Shown here piece after piece: positions 48,386-59,859 of a stretch of DNA of 64,000 bases. Origin of the DNA: Topomyia yanbarensis (lineage: Eukaryota > Arthropoda > Insecta > Diptera > Culicidae); the NCBI RefSeq assembly GCF_030247195.1, contig NC_080671.1, forward strand, positions 5,608,501 to 5,672,500. The letters are read 5' to 3'. The position numbers and the translations under genes are program-made. The notes under the pieces were generated by a model, which was not told where the DNA came from, made no database searches, and was given only the letters and a program-made list of their open reading frames with translations. How positions within the stretch are numbered: position 1 is the stretch's first letter; each line of letters starts with the position of its first letter.

Positions 48386-48555
48386 TAGTAACATTAGCTA
48401 AGAATATGATAAATTGTAAACAACTTCATACTGTACACTTTGACAAACACTTGCGATAAATGAAACCAGAATGGTTCTATTGCACTGTTGAATGAATCTA
48501 ATTGGGTTACGTTCACGTACTTCAGAAAACCATTGGAACGATTGGAACGTAGTTA

Positions 48556-51160
48556 TTATTATTGAGAGGGAAAAACCCGCGGGAGTGGATTTTCAAAAGC
48601 TCCTTCTCCCGTATGCACAAAACCTCTATCTTTTAGGTATCAACATTTAACAAACAAACCAAATGATACAATGACTAACACTAAACACTGCTTAAAATAA
48701 ACACTTCTTAAACTCTATCTTACATAGGTAAAGTATTAACATTAACATAAAAAATTGGCTAACACTATCAGGTTTGGGAAAGGGTGCGCGAAAACAATTT
48801 TTTTAAAGAAGTGCGAGACAAATTGAAGTCAAAGACATTGTAACATTGATTGAACACTACACATGCTACTGACGGGTTCATTTTTGCCATAATTAGTACG
48901 AGACACTGGAAGACGGACAAAAGAGTAGGAACGAAGGTTTCGGAGGCGAATATCAATGTTGAGAAGACGGAGTAAATCAGGGCAGTCAATGCGAGACAAT
49001 AACAGATCAGAGACAAAAGACGCTTTGGTCACATTGCGGCGTAAAGATAGTGTTTCAAGACCAATGAGGTTGCAACGATCTTCGTATCTGGGCAGATTGT
49101 AGGGATCGCTCCAAGGCAGGTGGCGCAGCGCAAAACGCACAAATTTACGCTCAATACTCTCGATGCGTTGAATGCTGTTTTTGTAGAAAGGAGCCCAAAC
49201 AACGGCGGCGTATTCCAGTGTGGAACGAACGAGCGAGCAGTACAACGTTTTTAAGCACTGTACGTTAGTGAAATGCTTAGTAACCCTAAAAATAACTCCT
49301 AGATTACGCGAAGCCTTAGACGAGATAAAAGCAATGTGATCCTTAAATGTAAGCTTTGAATCCACAAGAACCACTGAATCTTTCACTGTAGTTTCTCTTT
49401 TTAATTTGTTTTGCAAGATAGTGTAGTCAAATGTTACGATGGAGCGTTTTCGTGCAAACGTAATCACAGAACACTTCGAGGCATTCAAAACCATCCTGTT
49501 AGTCATGTTAGTCACCAATTAGCGAAAATGTCTAACTGAGATTGCAAAAACAAAGCATCAGAATAACTTTTAACTATATGGAATAACTTATAATCATCGG
49601 CATAAGACACCTTGAAGCACTTAATCAATGAATCCAGATCGTTTATGTATAGAAGGTACGCCGGACGTTACGTCGAAGGATGAGGGTAAATGATTCCCGA
49701 TTTTAACAGACATTTTACGGCCTGACAAGTAAGATCGAAGCCATTGGTTGATTTTATTAAAGGCGGTCGACAGATCGGTGTATATTGCATCAGCCTGCAA
49801 TCGATCCTGTAGCGAGCGAGCGATAAATGAGGTGTAGGCTACTAAATTAGTGCAAGTAGATTGCCTGGGAATGAGACCGTGTTGAGTTTCTGAGATGTAT
49901 CTAGAACAACAATGTGTCAAAAACTCGAGAACGATGAGCTCCAATAATTTCGATAGTGCACATAAAGATGCGATTCCTCGGTAATTGGGAACTTCGCTTT
50001 TGGATCCTTTTTTATAAACCGGAAAAACGTAAGATTATTTCCAGATGGTAGGAAACACTCCGGAACTTAACGATATATTGAAAACGACGGACAGAGGTAG
50101 GCAAAGCGACGACGAGCATTTTTTAATGATAGATGATGGGATTCCGTCAGGTCCAGGAGTGTTAGAACACTTGAGTTTTGTGCAAGCTTTTTGTACAATA
50201 TCGGAAGATATCGTGAAATGAGGTCCAATACTAGTCCTACGGGGAATGTTGTCGGCTGCTGCGGAGACTTGTTGATTATTAAGAGTATCATTGGTAAAAA
50301 CACTGCTGAATTGTTGGCGAAATAACTCACAGATGTCCGGCAATGAAGTCGCTTCTAAATCACCCAGCGACATAGAAGTGGGTAAACCTGACTCACGCCT
50401 CTGTTCATTAACGTAATTCCAAAACTTTTTTTGGATTGTTACGAAGGTGGCTCTGAATACGATGAAGGTAGGAATTGAAGAGAGACTTATTAAGTCTCTT
50501 GTAACAATGATTTAAGAAGATTCTGATTCTTTAGCATATCGGTTCGGTATTTCGAAAACTTTTTTAGAGCTGACCTTTTGGCCAATTTAAACTTTTTTTA
50601 GTGTACGATTCGACCATGGAGGATATTCACAGCCATGATTGAGTTTTTTAGGAGTAAACTGGTCGATAGCATAAATCAGTACGTTCGAAACAATTTCAGC
50701 CGCTGCGTTTGAATCAGATTGTGGCAAGATTTCATTCCAATTGATACGAGACAAGAAAAGGTGCATTCCTCGAAAATCTGTCTTGCGATAGGCATATGTC
50801 AGTTTCTCAGTGGTATCTTCGAATGTACAAGGTACACATTTTCGGAGAAAACAATGAAGAGCAGGGTGGTGTTGGCATAGTTTAACGAGAGGAGCTGGAG
50901 CACGACAAACGGCAAAGTGATCGGAGAGCTCCTGGCTTCCAAAGCAAAGATCCAAAATACAGTTGTTGTCATTAGTGACGTCACATAGTTGAACTAGCCC
51001 CGCGGTGCTGTAACCGTCGTGTAGCTGAGTGATACACGTGTTAGTTGATGAGTGTGATGAGTCTGGGTACAGAAATGATGTATTATTGCGAACCCAATTA
51101 ATGCTGCTAAAGTTGAAGTAGTTGATTGTAATATATTTGCAGTGTCGACAGAAACAATAA
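48556..51160 (-). pseudogene. 5'-truncated, decayed non-LTR retrotransposon (Jockey-like)
   Basis: In minus order: an endonuclease C-terminus with ILDLCFGSQELSDHFAV (about 50950) and its upstream part to about 51150; a reverse transcriptase start with NTPGPDGIPSSIIKKC (about 50150); LSTAFNKINQWLRSYLSGR (about 49750), where part of the fingers/palm is deleted; the catalytic YADD at 49593-49604; and the thumb/C-terminus (48829-49518). Frameshifts separate these into four ORFs of 107-229 codons. The 3' UTR runs to about 48556 and ends in an AAT-type tail (ATTATTATT on the plus strand). Clade by motif memory. Confidence 0.85.
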
Positions 51161-51501
51161 ACTTCATCAATTAAATTAAAATAAATTTAATTCAGTTAAA
51201 AATGCGGGCCCCCAAAACGGACCCGGGCCCCAGGGTAGTTGCCCCCCCTGACCCCCCCCTCTCGTCGGGCCTGGTATCCTCATAAGCTTTTTTCATGGTT
51301 CAAGACCAATAGTCGTTCGAAAACTAATCAATATTTTTCTGCTGAATTGAAGAGTTTAAATTTAAAAAATAGCAGTTTCGCAATCTTGTTTTTTTCGCAT
51401 TTTATGCTAATTTCCTGTGAATAACTGAAGCCAGTCAAAATTACGACTCATTTCCCGTTTGAATTTACTGGGTGATTTGAGGTACTTTGTAGTGCGGTAG
51501 A

Positions 51502-51669
51502 CCCAGTTAAGCTCAGCCGGAAATGAACCGGAATTCTGGCTGGCTCCAGTTTGTATTCCGGCTCCAGTGACACAACCGATTCTAGTTAGAATCGGTTGTG
51601 TCTCTGGAGCCCATGGACGAACTGGAACCAGCCAGAATTCCAGTTCATTTCCGGCGGAACTTTACTGGG
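51502..51669. mobile_element. CCCAGTTAA hairpin MITE
   Basis: The ends are CCCAGTTAAGCTCAGCCGG and, reverse-complemented, CCCAGTAAAGTTCCGCCGG. The arms pair through GGAATTCTGGCTGG and GGAGCC-AGTGACACAACCGATTC with a centre at TCTAGTTAGAATCGG. It belongs with 51776-51931 and the half copy at 45651. Confidence 0.75.
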
Positions 51670-51775
51670 GAAATGACGGAGACTACCTAATTATTCCAAA
51701 AATCTGCAGCCTCGCTGTAAAATAGTAACATATCAGCAAATCTGGCATCCTTTAATCAATACAAAAATCTGCCAT

Positions 51776-51931
51776 CCCAGTTAAACTCAGCCGGAACCCT
51801 AGCTGGTACTAATTCGCATTCCTGCTCCATTGCACAACCGATTCTAGTCAGAATCAGTTGTGTCACTGGAGCCGGAATACGATTTAGAATCAACCAGAAT
51901 TCCGGGTCATTTCCGGCTGAACTTTAGTAGG
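51776..51931. mobile_element. CCCAGTTAA hairpin MITE, diverged copy
   Basis: Same architecture as its neighbour 107 bp to the left, with more mismatches between arms and an eroded right end (ACTTTAGTAGG). The core ACAACCGATTCTAGTCAGAA is conserved. Confidence 0.7.
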
Positions 51932-51956
51932 TTTGAGTATAGTTACTATATGCATA

Positions 51957-52525
51957 CCCTCTAAGAACGGTTGGTTTCAAAATCGTCCAATGAAGGACGT
52001 TCGTTGGACCAATTTGGACATCGTCCAAATAACCGTTCAACGAACGTCCATCGTTGGACCCGTGTTGAACGATTTTGAAACAATTTTTTGGACTTCTCAG
52101 TGGGTAGTTAGACGGACACAAAAGCCGGAAATTTGGCAGATTTATTTCAGGAAGAAAACAATGACATCCCATGCAAATCTTCAAGCTCTACCTTAATAGT
52201 TTCATTGTTGACGTTTTGAGTAAGCACTTGACATGTACGTTAAGCGAAACGAATCCGAAGATATGAAGTGGTTTCATACTTGTGCGAATATCTTTCGCTG
52301 TTACAGAAAATATATTGTTTATTTTCGTTTCTCCATGTTCGATAACACAAGGAAAGAGTAAAATAATTGTCTCCATACCCACTGAGACGTCCAAAAAATT
52401 GTTTCAATATTGTTCAACACAGGTCCAACGATGGACGTTCATTGAACGGTTATTTGAACGATGTCCAAATTGGTCCAACGAACGTCCTTCATTGGACGAT
52501 TTTGAAACCAACCGTTCTTAGAGGG
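51957..52525. mobile_element. TA-target MITE with long terminal inverted repeats
   Basis: The ends are CCCTCTAAGAACGGTTGG and its complement, flanked by TA on both sides. The inverted repeats run about 150 bp and contain several GTCCAACGA/TCGTTGGAC words, so each arm is also internally repetitive. A 2-bp TA target suits the Tc1/mariner group. ORFs of 68-87 codons read through the arms and are not convincing. Confidence 0.8.
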
Positions 52526-52532
52526 TAATAAC

Positions 52533-52805
52533 ACAGATAACAGACGTTTAGGCTAGAACAAAATTTCTTCAAAAACCTGTGTAAACTTTCAAATTGATAA
52601 ACGTTGGAAATCCGTGTTTCACTATTGCCATCCGCGCAACTGTTTGCTACACGTGTTTGACAGCTGCACTCTAACTGCATTGTATCGATCACTGCGACAT
52701 CTACAAACGATTGCCAAACGTGTTTCAGACGCCTGATTTATTCGGAATTTCAGTAGCGGGTATTTACACACGATTCAAATCGAGCCTAAACGTCTGTTAT
52801 CTGCG
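52533..52805. mobile_element. 273-bp MITE flanked by GTAATAAC
   Basis: GTAATAAC occurs at 52525-52532 and 52806-52813. The ends read ACAGATAACAGACGTTTAGG and, reverse-complemented, CGCAGATAACAGACGTTTAG. An 8-bp duplication suggests hAT-type. The left duplication begins with the last base of the neighbouring TA element, so this one landed against it afterwards. Confidence 0.75.
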
Positions 52806-52989
52806 GTAATAACAATACCTTTTCCATAGACATCCAAAGAGAACATGTTGTGTGACGTCATGCTCGATTGGCTCCAGCATTTGACATGTTAAATTGGCTC
52901 CGCTCAGTGTCTCCGCCTAACTATGAATATAGTAACTATAAGATTGAGCTCTTGTCGACCGACCGATCGACCGACATACGAAATGATGT

Positions 52990-53185
52990 GAAGACATTTG
53001 ATACATTTTGAAGACACCCATTCAGAATTGTCGAATATATTCGAAAATCTGGCTGGATTCTGGCAGAACTTTTGCTCAAAAGCAGTAACCGATTCAAAGT
53101 GTTGGTTCTTGAAGACAAATGAAGACATTTATTATTAAATGTGAAAACATTAGAAAAATATATCTGGTATCCCTGTCCAATAATC
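52990..53185. repeat. Dispersed repeat with GAAGACAT motifs, copy 2
   Basis: Direct relative of 46000-46195, with GTGAAGACATTTGAT, GGCTGGATTCTGGC, CTTGAAGACAAATGAAGACA and GGTATCCCTG. Overlapping minus-strand ORFs are not recognised. Confidence 0.5.
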
Positions 53186-53189
53186 CACA

Positions 53190-54434
53190 AATTATCTGCG
53201 AAGTTGCAAATTTTTCGGATTTTTTATTAGGCTTCAGTGAATCAAAATCTACATAAATAATGCCTACCAGCGAGAACATGAAATATTTAGTAAGAGTTCT
53301 CTTGTGGTCTCGGTTGTGAGTATTCAATGTGATTATTTTTAGCCATTTCCACGCGATATATCCACAAATGCTTACCAGTTTGTACATTCCCTTTTAGTGG
53401 TTGTCAACACTGGAGTAAATAGATCATGTGTACTGCGACGATCAGGTTTCACAGACAGAGATGAACGAATTACTACAATAGCCACCTACAAATCGAATTC
53501 GTCCATACGTACATGCCACCCATTTGGCAAAGTAAAAATGTTCCAGAAAGATGCGTTTTTGGATGTTCGTTCGGAGCCATTATATAAGGATTCTGTTGAA
53601 TCTTTTCGTTCTATCTGGTCCGACCCGGAAAGCGGTCCTGATTTCTGGCCAAAACCTAGTCGAGAAGATCCTGTTTATTGTCTTGTTTGGCGTGTTTCGT
53701 AAAATGCGTCTGAGGTTTCTGAAATCTTTGTAGATTCGATTCGCAAATTACTAAACTTGACCTTTGCAGACTTACCAACATATTTTATTCCTACTGAACA
53801 ATTGCATGATTGCATGATGATCGCTTCTGCCGACTTATAAGAATGCCACCTAACATTTTGTGCCACTAGGTCAGGACGGCTTACGCCATCTCCGAGCTGA
53901 AACTATGTAAGTGACGAAATCTACTGCAAGTACAATCCAATATCTTGGATGGAATTCGCAACCTTTGATTAATTGGTTGTGTGATCTTGCATCAATCATC
54001 TGTCTACAAAAAAAATCTGAAAATACGAAATACGTTTTATTACGTTATTACCGAGTTTGCTAAACATTATTACGTTATAATATCACCAAGACGAATCTGT
54101 GAAGTAGTAGTAGCATGTGATCTTCGATATTTTATTGCTAAATATCAGCAATATTGCAACACATTGGGGTATTTTAGTATGTACATAATATGCCCCAAAA
54201 ATAAATAAAATATGTCGATGTAGTTTCCGCTCGGCTCGGATAGAATGCTCTGCCACTGAACTGCCAGGAAATTGTCTAATCGTAGACTGTTTTCAGTAGC
54301 AGGCGAGGTGATACAGGCTTGGTCTGTTCTGATGGCTTCACTACGCAGCTGATTAGCAACAGGTTCAGTATTAGGAAAATAAAAAAAAATTGACGTTAAC
54401 TTCATGCTATTAACCTTTGACTTTACCGTCAATT
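53190..54434. other. No recognisable gene
   Basis: A 101-codon plus-strand ORF (53397-53702) is open but matches nothing I know, and its start is not supported by any signal. The remainder is AT-rich. Confidence 0.4.
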
Positions 54435-54438
54435 TTAA

Positions 54439-54569
54439 CCCTTAAATGCATGAAATTCATTTTTCATTGGTAGTCATTTTTCTGGATGGATACGATATAT
54501 ACCTCTTGTTAAGGCTTTATATCACAGAATTCAGTATGTTGCCAAATGGCAACAGTATGCATTTAAGGG
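54439..54569. mobile_element. 131-bp TTAA MITE
   Basis: TTAA at 54435-54438 and 54570-54573 flanks ends CCCTTAAATGCATGAAAT and, reverse-complemented, CCCTTAAATGCATACTGT. It is the smallest TTAA element in the window. Confidence 0.75.
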
Positions 54570-54573
54570 TTAA

Positions 54574-55429
54574 GTAATTTAACATCAATATTGTGTTTTC
54601 CCAACACACACCTATTTTATTACTTGTTGTTAAACGTACATTATTTATATAAAATCTTTTTTGATGCAATCACACTTACATGAATTTTACTCATATGGTA
54701 ATAGCGTTAACTGCTCAGTAATAGTTTTAAATATTTTTCTAGTTGTAGCCCAATTTAAAATCGTTCTCGATGTGCTGGACACATACAGCCAATATTTTCA
54801 ACTAATGTAAAAACAGAATTGTTCAAGAATGCACTGTTTAGCTGAAATCATTCCAATCATTGCTTTGGGAAATTGCATTTAAAATATAGTATTTACAGCT
54901 CATGCAACTCTCACACTTTAGAAACAAACACAAAACACCTATTATTTACATTCGAAATAACATTTTTAGCACAATCAACGACTTACTCTTCCGCGTTAAA
55001 ATTTAATATGTCGATTTGACATTAGAGAATAACTATATGTACCTTTATTTTCAGCTACTTTTGTACTTAAAAAGCACCCAAAAATATTTGTTTATCTTCG
55101 TGCTGTATTCATACAGCCAGCATTTCCAACTCAACAAAAAACAGAAAAGTATTTTAGAGATATATAGTTAAAAACATCATTCGAACTCCTGGTTTTAATA
55201 ACATACGTAGTTGAAAGTGCAAAAAGTGTTTTTATTTAAACTTTTGCTGGATTGTGTCTAGGATTTCATTTAACTAATTGCTTCCCCTGAAAATAAAAAA
55301 ATATTTCAGAAAAAAATGAGCTGAATTTCAACTAATGGATTAGTTATTTTTTCGATTTTCTAGTTGAAATCAACTAATCTAAAATCAGAAATTTAAATTA
55401 GCAGCAGAGCTGATTTTTGGCTTTCCGTG
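54574..55429. other. AT-rich sub-terminal region, no gene
   Basis: It contains repeated CATACAGCCARYATTT and CAACTAA words and leads to the CACGGA end at 55429. It mirrors the composition of 43100-43560 and supports the two ends being related. Confidence 0.45.
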
Positions 55430-58087
55430 TAGTTTCACCGATCGAGCTAAGAATTTGCACAGTTGTTCTAGGACCCAAATGGTACCTAAAAAGTTGGTCG
55501 GAGCTGGAATCTATTTTTTGTCCCACCATAATGTACAACCTCGATGGACTACCAAATGATCAACTATATTTGCGGTCTAGCGAATCTGAATTGCTAGACC
55601 GTCCGTTTAACTCCTGTACTCAGATTCTGTACAGTCACCTCGTCCTCTTTGTTCACAGTAGAATGATTTTCACTTCCAAGTTCTTTGGATCTTCTTCAGG
55701 TTCCGCTTGACGATAGCCTATTTATTTCCCGATTGGGAGATCACGCGTTGGGAGACCACAAACATCGACTGCACGTTGTTGACGACATACCACTCCATGA
55801 ACTTTAGTCCACAGTGAAACGATGCTACTTACCGAAACTTATTTACGACAATTCCCATGTTGACGGATTCGGTTTCAATGAAAATGTTGTCTTTAAAGTT
55901 ACAGTTACAGATAGCCTGCCAAACCAGATATTTCTGAGCAAGCTTCGAAAATTTCATATGTTTGAAAATGTCTGCCACCGATTTTCATGTAAAACTCTTG
56001 CCCAGGAAGCTTTTTTAAATCGCTTTCGTCAACTTCGTATTGTGCGAGTAGTTCAGATTTTCGCAAATATTACATAATAATATTTCGTAAATGGAAGTTT
56101 TAGTGTATCACTGAGGCCAACGAAGACAACAACCTTTAGATCAAGCGAACAAGATTATCCCCAGTCACTAGTAAACAATAATGTGAAAAAAAAAATCATA
56201 ACCCATCACCCCAATCCAATTTTAATTAAAAAGGCGCATAAGCTGGGAGTTCCATATATCCTCAAATTAGCGCAAAACTGCAATCCTTTTATTTCTCTCG
56301 ACTACCTCTCGAAACAGACCTTGACAGTACTGCACAAATTGGTTGGTTCTTTCATCGATACCGCACACACACACAATCAAACTGCCACATAGTTTCAGCA
56401 TCCGTGTGGTGCCTAAAGTTGCAGAGAAAAATCATTCAACTGTCAACTGTCTCATCGGGTCTAGTTAATTTCGCCTTCGAAAGAGCCCGATGTTGGGACA
56501 ATGAGCGCCAATCCGAGATAAGAGCGCTCAAAGTGGGAAGCGCGAATCTAAACAGTATACAGAGAGCTGGAAATCGACGCACGTTGCAGCCAGGTTATCC
56601 GATCGACAGTCGGACAGACAGACAGACGAATGGACGATTACGCCATTCTTTTGATACGTACGGGAGGGACGGTAGGTAGATAGGTAATATGCACAGTTAA
56701 TAAACTTGAGCGAAAAAATGATCTTCTCAGTTGGCGATGGCGGGTTGGATGGAAAAAAATAACACCGCATGCTTGGATCATCAACCGATTGATGAAGTCG
56801 AAATCTTCCCCCAGGCAGCGGGTCGGGGTGCATCGCTTGCAACGATTACTCAGTGCTTAATGCTAAATGGTACTTATTCCCTTGATTTGTAATAGGGATT
56901 TCTACTACATAAATTAAAATTCTTGTCGGTCCATTTTTTATTACTAATAGAGCTTATTTTCTCAAAGTTTTGTACCGAAGTTTTATTTCGAACACCGCAA
57001 CGGTCAACTCTATTATCTCTAGAACCATCCCCATCAGCAGACATATAGTCTAGGCTACCGTGATCAGCAAACCCCTCAATCGTTTATCCACACTCTCTGC
57101 TGCCTTTCGCTGGGGGCCCGACACGTGGGTCAAAATGTTTGAGGTGGCAGGGGGGCATGGAGAAGTAGATAGATTCCAATTCACCCGTCATCCAGACCCG
57201 GGTCGAAAGTCAGCAACCGGAAGGGTACGTGTGAGTGCGGTCCATTTGCATATGGGACCGCGTGTAAAAATCTACAATTGAGGGTGTGTTCGGCGAATGT
57301 GCTGATCGGTGCGGGTGGTGGCACGAGGGCTGCTTATTGGGCGGCTTCCGAATGCGATCCCTTTGAAGTCTTCTTCATATCCGCCTGCTGAGATGCTGCC
57401 GGGACTTACAGCTACCAGCTCGATAGGAAAAATCGTTTGATTTCTTGTTCTCGTGCGGGCGCGTTCTGTTCTTTCATCTCACTCGCTCGCTCTCTTTCTC
57501 GTCCTGTCTCCGCAATGAGAGTTTTTTTTATCTTTTGTTCAAATACTAGGGTTTTGTGGGTCGCGTGATTGAATAAGAGGGAGAGCATGCACCAGTGGCT
57601 TCGGCGGGCCGCCCTGCAGATTTTTATTTACTTCAATTAAATTCAATTCAATTATTGAATGATGAATGCATTGTATTGTGTGTTTTTATTATAATTTACC
57701 TTTTTGTATAATTGGAAACATGATGTATCAATGTTTTATGGCTATACACATGTCCATTAGGCGGCTGCTATTATTACAAAAAGGGTCTCTGTGGCTGTGC
57801 AGCTCCACCCTCTAGTAACTAGTTGTTTTTCATGGGAGGAGGGGAGGATCGGAGACGACGGCAGTTCCTTTTTTTCCAACCGACTCAGCTCGAGGTGCGG
57901 CGGCAAATCTTTGTCCCGGTAAACAGAGCGTGACTTTCGCCTCTTGAACACGATGTTTCTTTCTGTTGTCGGTGTAAAGGCGGGACATTTTTTGGTATGA
58001 CAAAAGCTTGAATTATTGTTATTATCGGTTTGGTGGGGACATCCCCTCCCCCTACCCCTCACATGACGTCACGAGTGGTTTGAGCGA
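55430..58087. other. No recognisable gene; GC content rises after about 57 kb
   Basis: ORFs of 69-104 codons are unrecognised. A short hairpin, GGTCTAGC with loop GAATCTGAATT and arm GCTAGACC, lies at about 55572-55598. From about 57.05 kb the sequence becomes richer in G and C, leading to the candidate promoter near 58.1 kb. Confidence 0.4.
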
Positions 58088-58390
58088 TTTAAGAGACATT
58101 CGGTGGCCAGCAGCTCAGTAGCATCGTTGCATTGTTTATTGTCTATCTGATGTGCGAGGGGAGAACTGGCGGGAGCGGAATCGGTCATCTACGGCGCGGA
58201 AGAGACTTCTTGAAGTCACAAGAATCGATCCGAGTTGACAATCACCTTCGGACCAAATCCGCGATCGCAGTTGGCCGCGGTGCGGCGGCTTCCTTTGTGT
58301 GTGATCCGAAAGGCTCTGGGGACAATCCTCGCCGTAGCCTACTATGTAGAGGGAGAGAGTGAGCAACTGTACACGCGGTTGGTTGTGAGT
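58088..58390 (+). promoter_or_regulatory. Candidate promoter and untranslated first exon
   Basis: TCAGT at 58115-58119 matches the arthropod initiator, and a TATA-like TTTAAG lies about 28 bases upstream (58088-58093). A splice-donor-like GTGAGT follows at 58385-58390. The stretch between is GC-rich and weakly open on both strands. This could be a host 5' exon whose coding part lies outside the window, or chance. Confidence 0.2.
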
Positions 58391-58939
58391 GAACGGAGTG
58401 AAGCGAATTGATTGCAATACCCCGCGGTCGTCGTCGAATGCGGATCGAAGCAGTCACAGGCAGAAGAATGGAATTGATAGGATTAATTTTTAAACACTTA
58501 TAATTGCCTATGGGAAACTGATTCGTTTCATGTTTTACCGCCGCGGGAGTGATACTGAATTTGATGATACTTGTTCGGCTTAGAATTTTGCAAGTTGGTT
58601 TTTGGCATTAAATATACTGTTCACTAGTTTCTGGAACAGGCTGTTATTTCTTAAACGTAGTCACGTTTTGCCTCACTTTTTTGGATACACATAGCTCGTT
58701 TATTTATGGGTGGACCTCCGCCATTTTACCACCAAAGTATTCTGGAAAAATTGCAATGTGGAGAAATTTCTTTTCTGCAAATAAGTATCAAGGATGTTCG
58801 CGTCAGTCTATCTTCTGACCTCGCACAAAACAGAAGCGAAAAATTGCTACGCTATAGCTGGCTATACGCACCTGTGAAGCCTTTTGTCCTATATCAGTGC
58901 ATAAACAATATTGTATCGTTGCCCCGGCTGCGGAGTGAA
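58391..58939. other. Upstream part of the ORF1 remnant
   Basis: A plus-strand ORF open from 58706 runs into the ORF1 start at 58940. The first roughly 78 codons do not resemble ORF1 and are probably retrotransposon 5' UTR or flanking DNA. Confidence 0.4.
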
Positions 58940-59800
58940 ATGAGTTTGCCAAACGAAACAAAAGTACCCGTGCTACGGGATAACACGATTTCGATCAACT
59001 TTAATAAAACTCGTGTTAGACCCACAGTTCAGGAAGTGTTAAATTAGTTAAAGATAAAATGGGAGCTTAATCTCGCTGAAGTTACGTACATTCAGCTACA
59101 TCACGTAAAAAAAACTGTGTTTTGATCACGTTTAGAAGCTTAGCACAGCCCGAAAACTTCATTGCAAAGAACAACATGCAACACGAGGTCGAATTTAATA
59201 ACACCAGAATCAAGATCCCCGTGCATATGGAAAACGACATGGTGGACGTGCGTATCCATGATTTGACCCCGCGCACTAGGGAAGATTACATCAAACGAAT
59301 CAGAATCTATTACGAATGACACCTGGAGAAATTTTTTCATCGGCCTTCCGAACGGCGTTCGTATTGTGAGGATGCGAGTGACTAAACCAATACCTTCTTA
59401 CATGACTATCGAATGCAAAGGCGGACGCTAATCACATATCCCGGACAGACCCCAACATGCCAATTCTGTAATCATACAGCCCACTACGGAAAACATGCGC
59501 CGCAGCAACTAGTCAAAACTCATCAAAACAGCTAACTCTAACAAGCAGCCACCGACACTTTCAGATAAACCAGAAACAACGATCCAATTAACCAATAATG
59601 CATGTACAACGACCACGAAAACCGCTCCCAAACCAACAACTAGCATCGCCAATAAAGAAGCAAATACCGATGAAGACGGATTCAGAACAGCGACCCGTAA
59701 GAACAAGAAACAAATAAGTTGCAAGTTTTACTCTTCTCTCCCGGTCACCATCTACGCCTTCTCTCCCCTGTCCTTGATACAACTGCTGTTACACCGATTT
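58940..59800 (+). pseudogene. Non-LTR retrotransposon ORF1 (gag-like), frameshifted
   Basis: From ATG 58940 the frame gives ISINFNKTRVRPTVQEV and stops at 59045-59047. Other frames then continue with EVTYIQLHH, FIAKNNMQHEVEFNNTR, MENDMVDVRIHDLTPRTR (59122-59319) and a later VRIVRMRVTKPIPSYMTIEC (about 59360-59420). A degraded zinc knuckle, CQFCNHTAHYGK, with its last Cys altered, lies near 59460-59500. This is a nucleic-acid-binding ORF1 of LINE type. At least three frame disruptions make it non-functional. No endonuclease or reverse transcriptase follows; a 3' tail-like repeat begins at about 59.86 kb. Confidence 0.75.
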
Positions 59801-59859
59801 TGGAAATAAGCCCCCCTCTGAATATCTTTACCAAGTATAAGTCTCCGATAAAAATTCAA

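Larger units (their letters stand above)
46668..51273. mobile_element. 4.6-kb hAT-like element carrying a LINE
   Basis: GTATCCTC is duplicated exactly at 46660-46667 and 51274-51281. The left end is CAGGGCCGTCGAGAG; the right end, reverse-complemented, is CAGGCCCGACGAGAG. Both are followed by C/G-rich stretches. No hAT transposase is visible; a truncated LINE occupies more than half. The end at 60641 (CAGGACCGCCGAGAG) belongs to the same family. Confidence 0.85.
43099..55429. mobile_element. Possible 12.3-kb composite bounded by CACGGA inverted ends
   Basis: The left end reads CACGGAGAACCAAAATTCAG. The right end, reverse-complemented, reads CACGGAAAGCCAAAAATCAG. TA flanks each (43097-43098 and 55430-55431). 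Sub-terminal DNA on both sides is rich in AGTTGATTTTCAACTA-like words and AT. The interval holds at least six other elements. It may be one TA-target element swollen by nested insertions, or two unrelated copies in opposite orientation; the sequence alone cannot tell. No transposase remains visible. Confidence 0.45.

Noticed and set aside
55430..56080. ORFs of 97 and 87 codons considered as host exons
   Set aside because: No recognisable domain, no consistent splice signals and no composition shift relative to the flanks.
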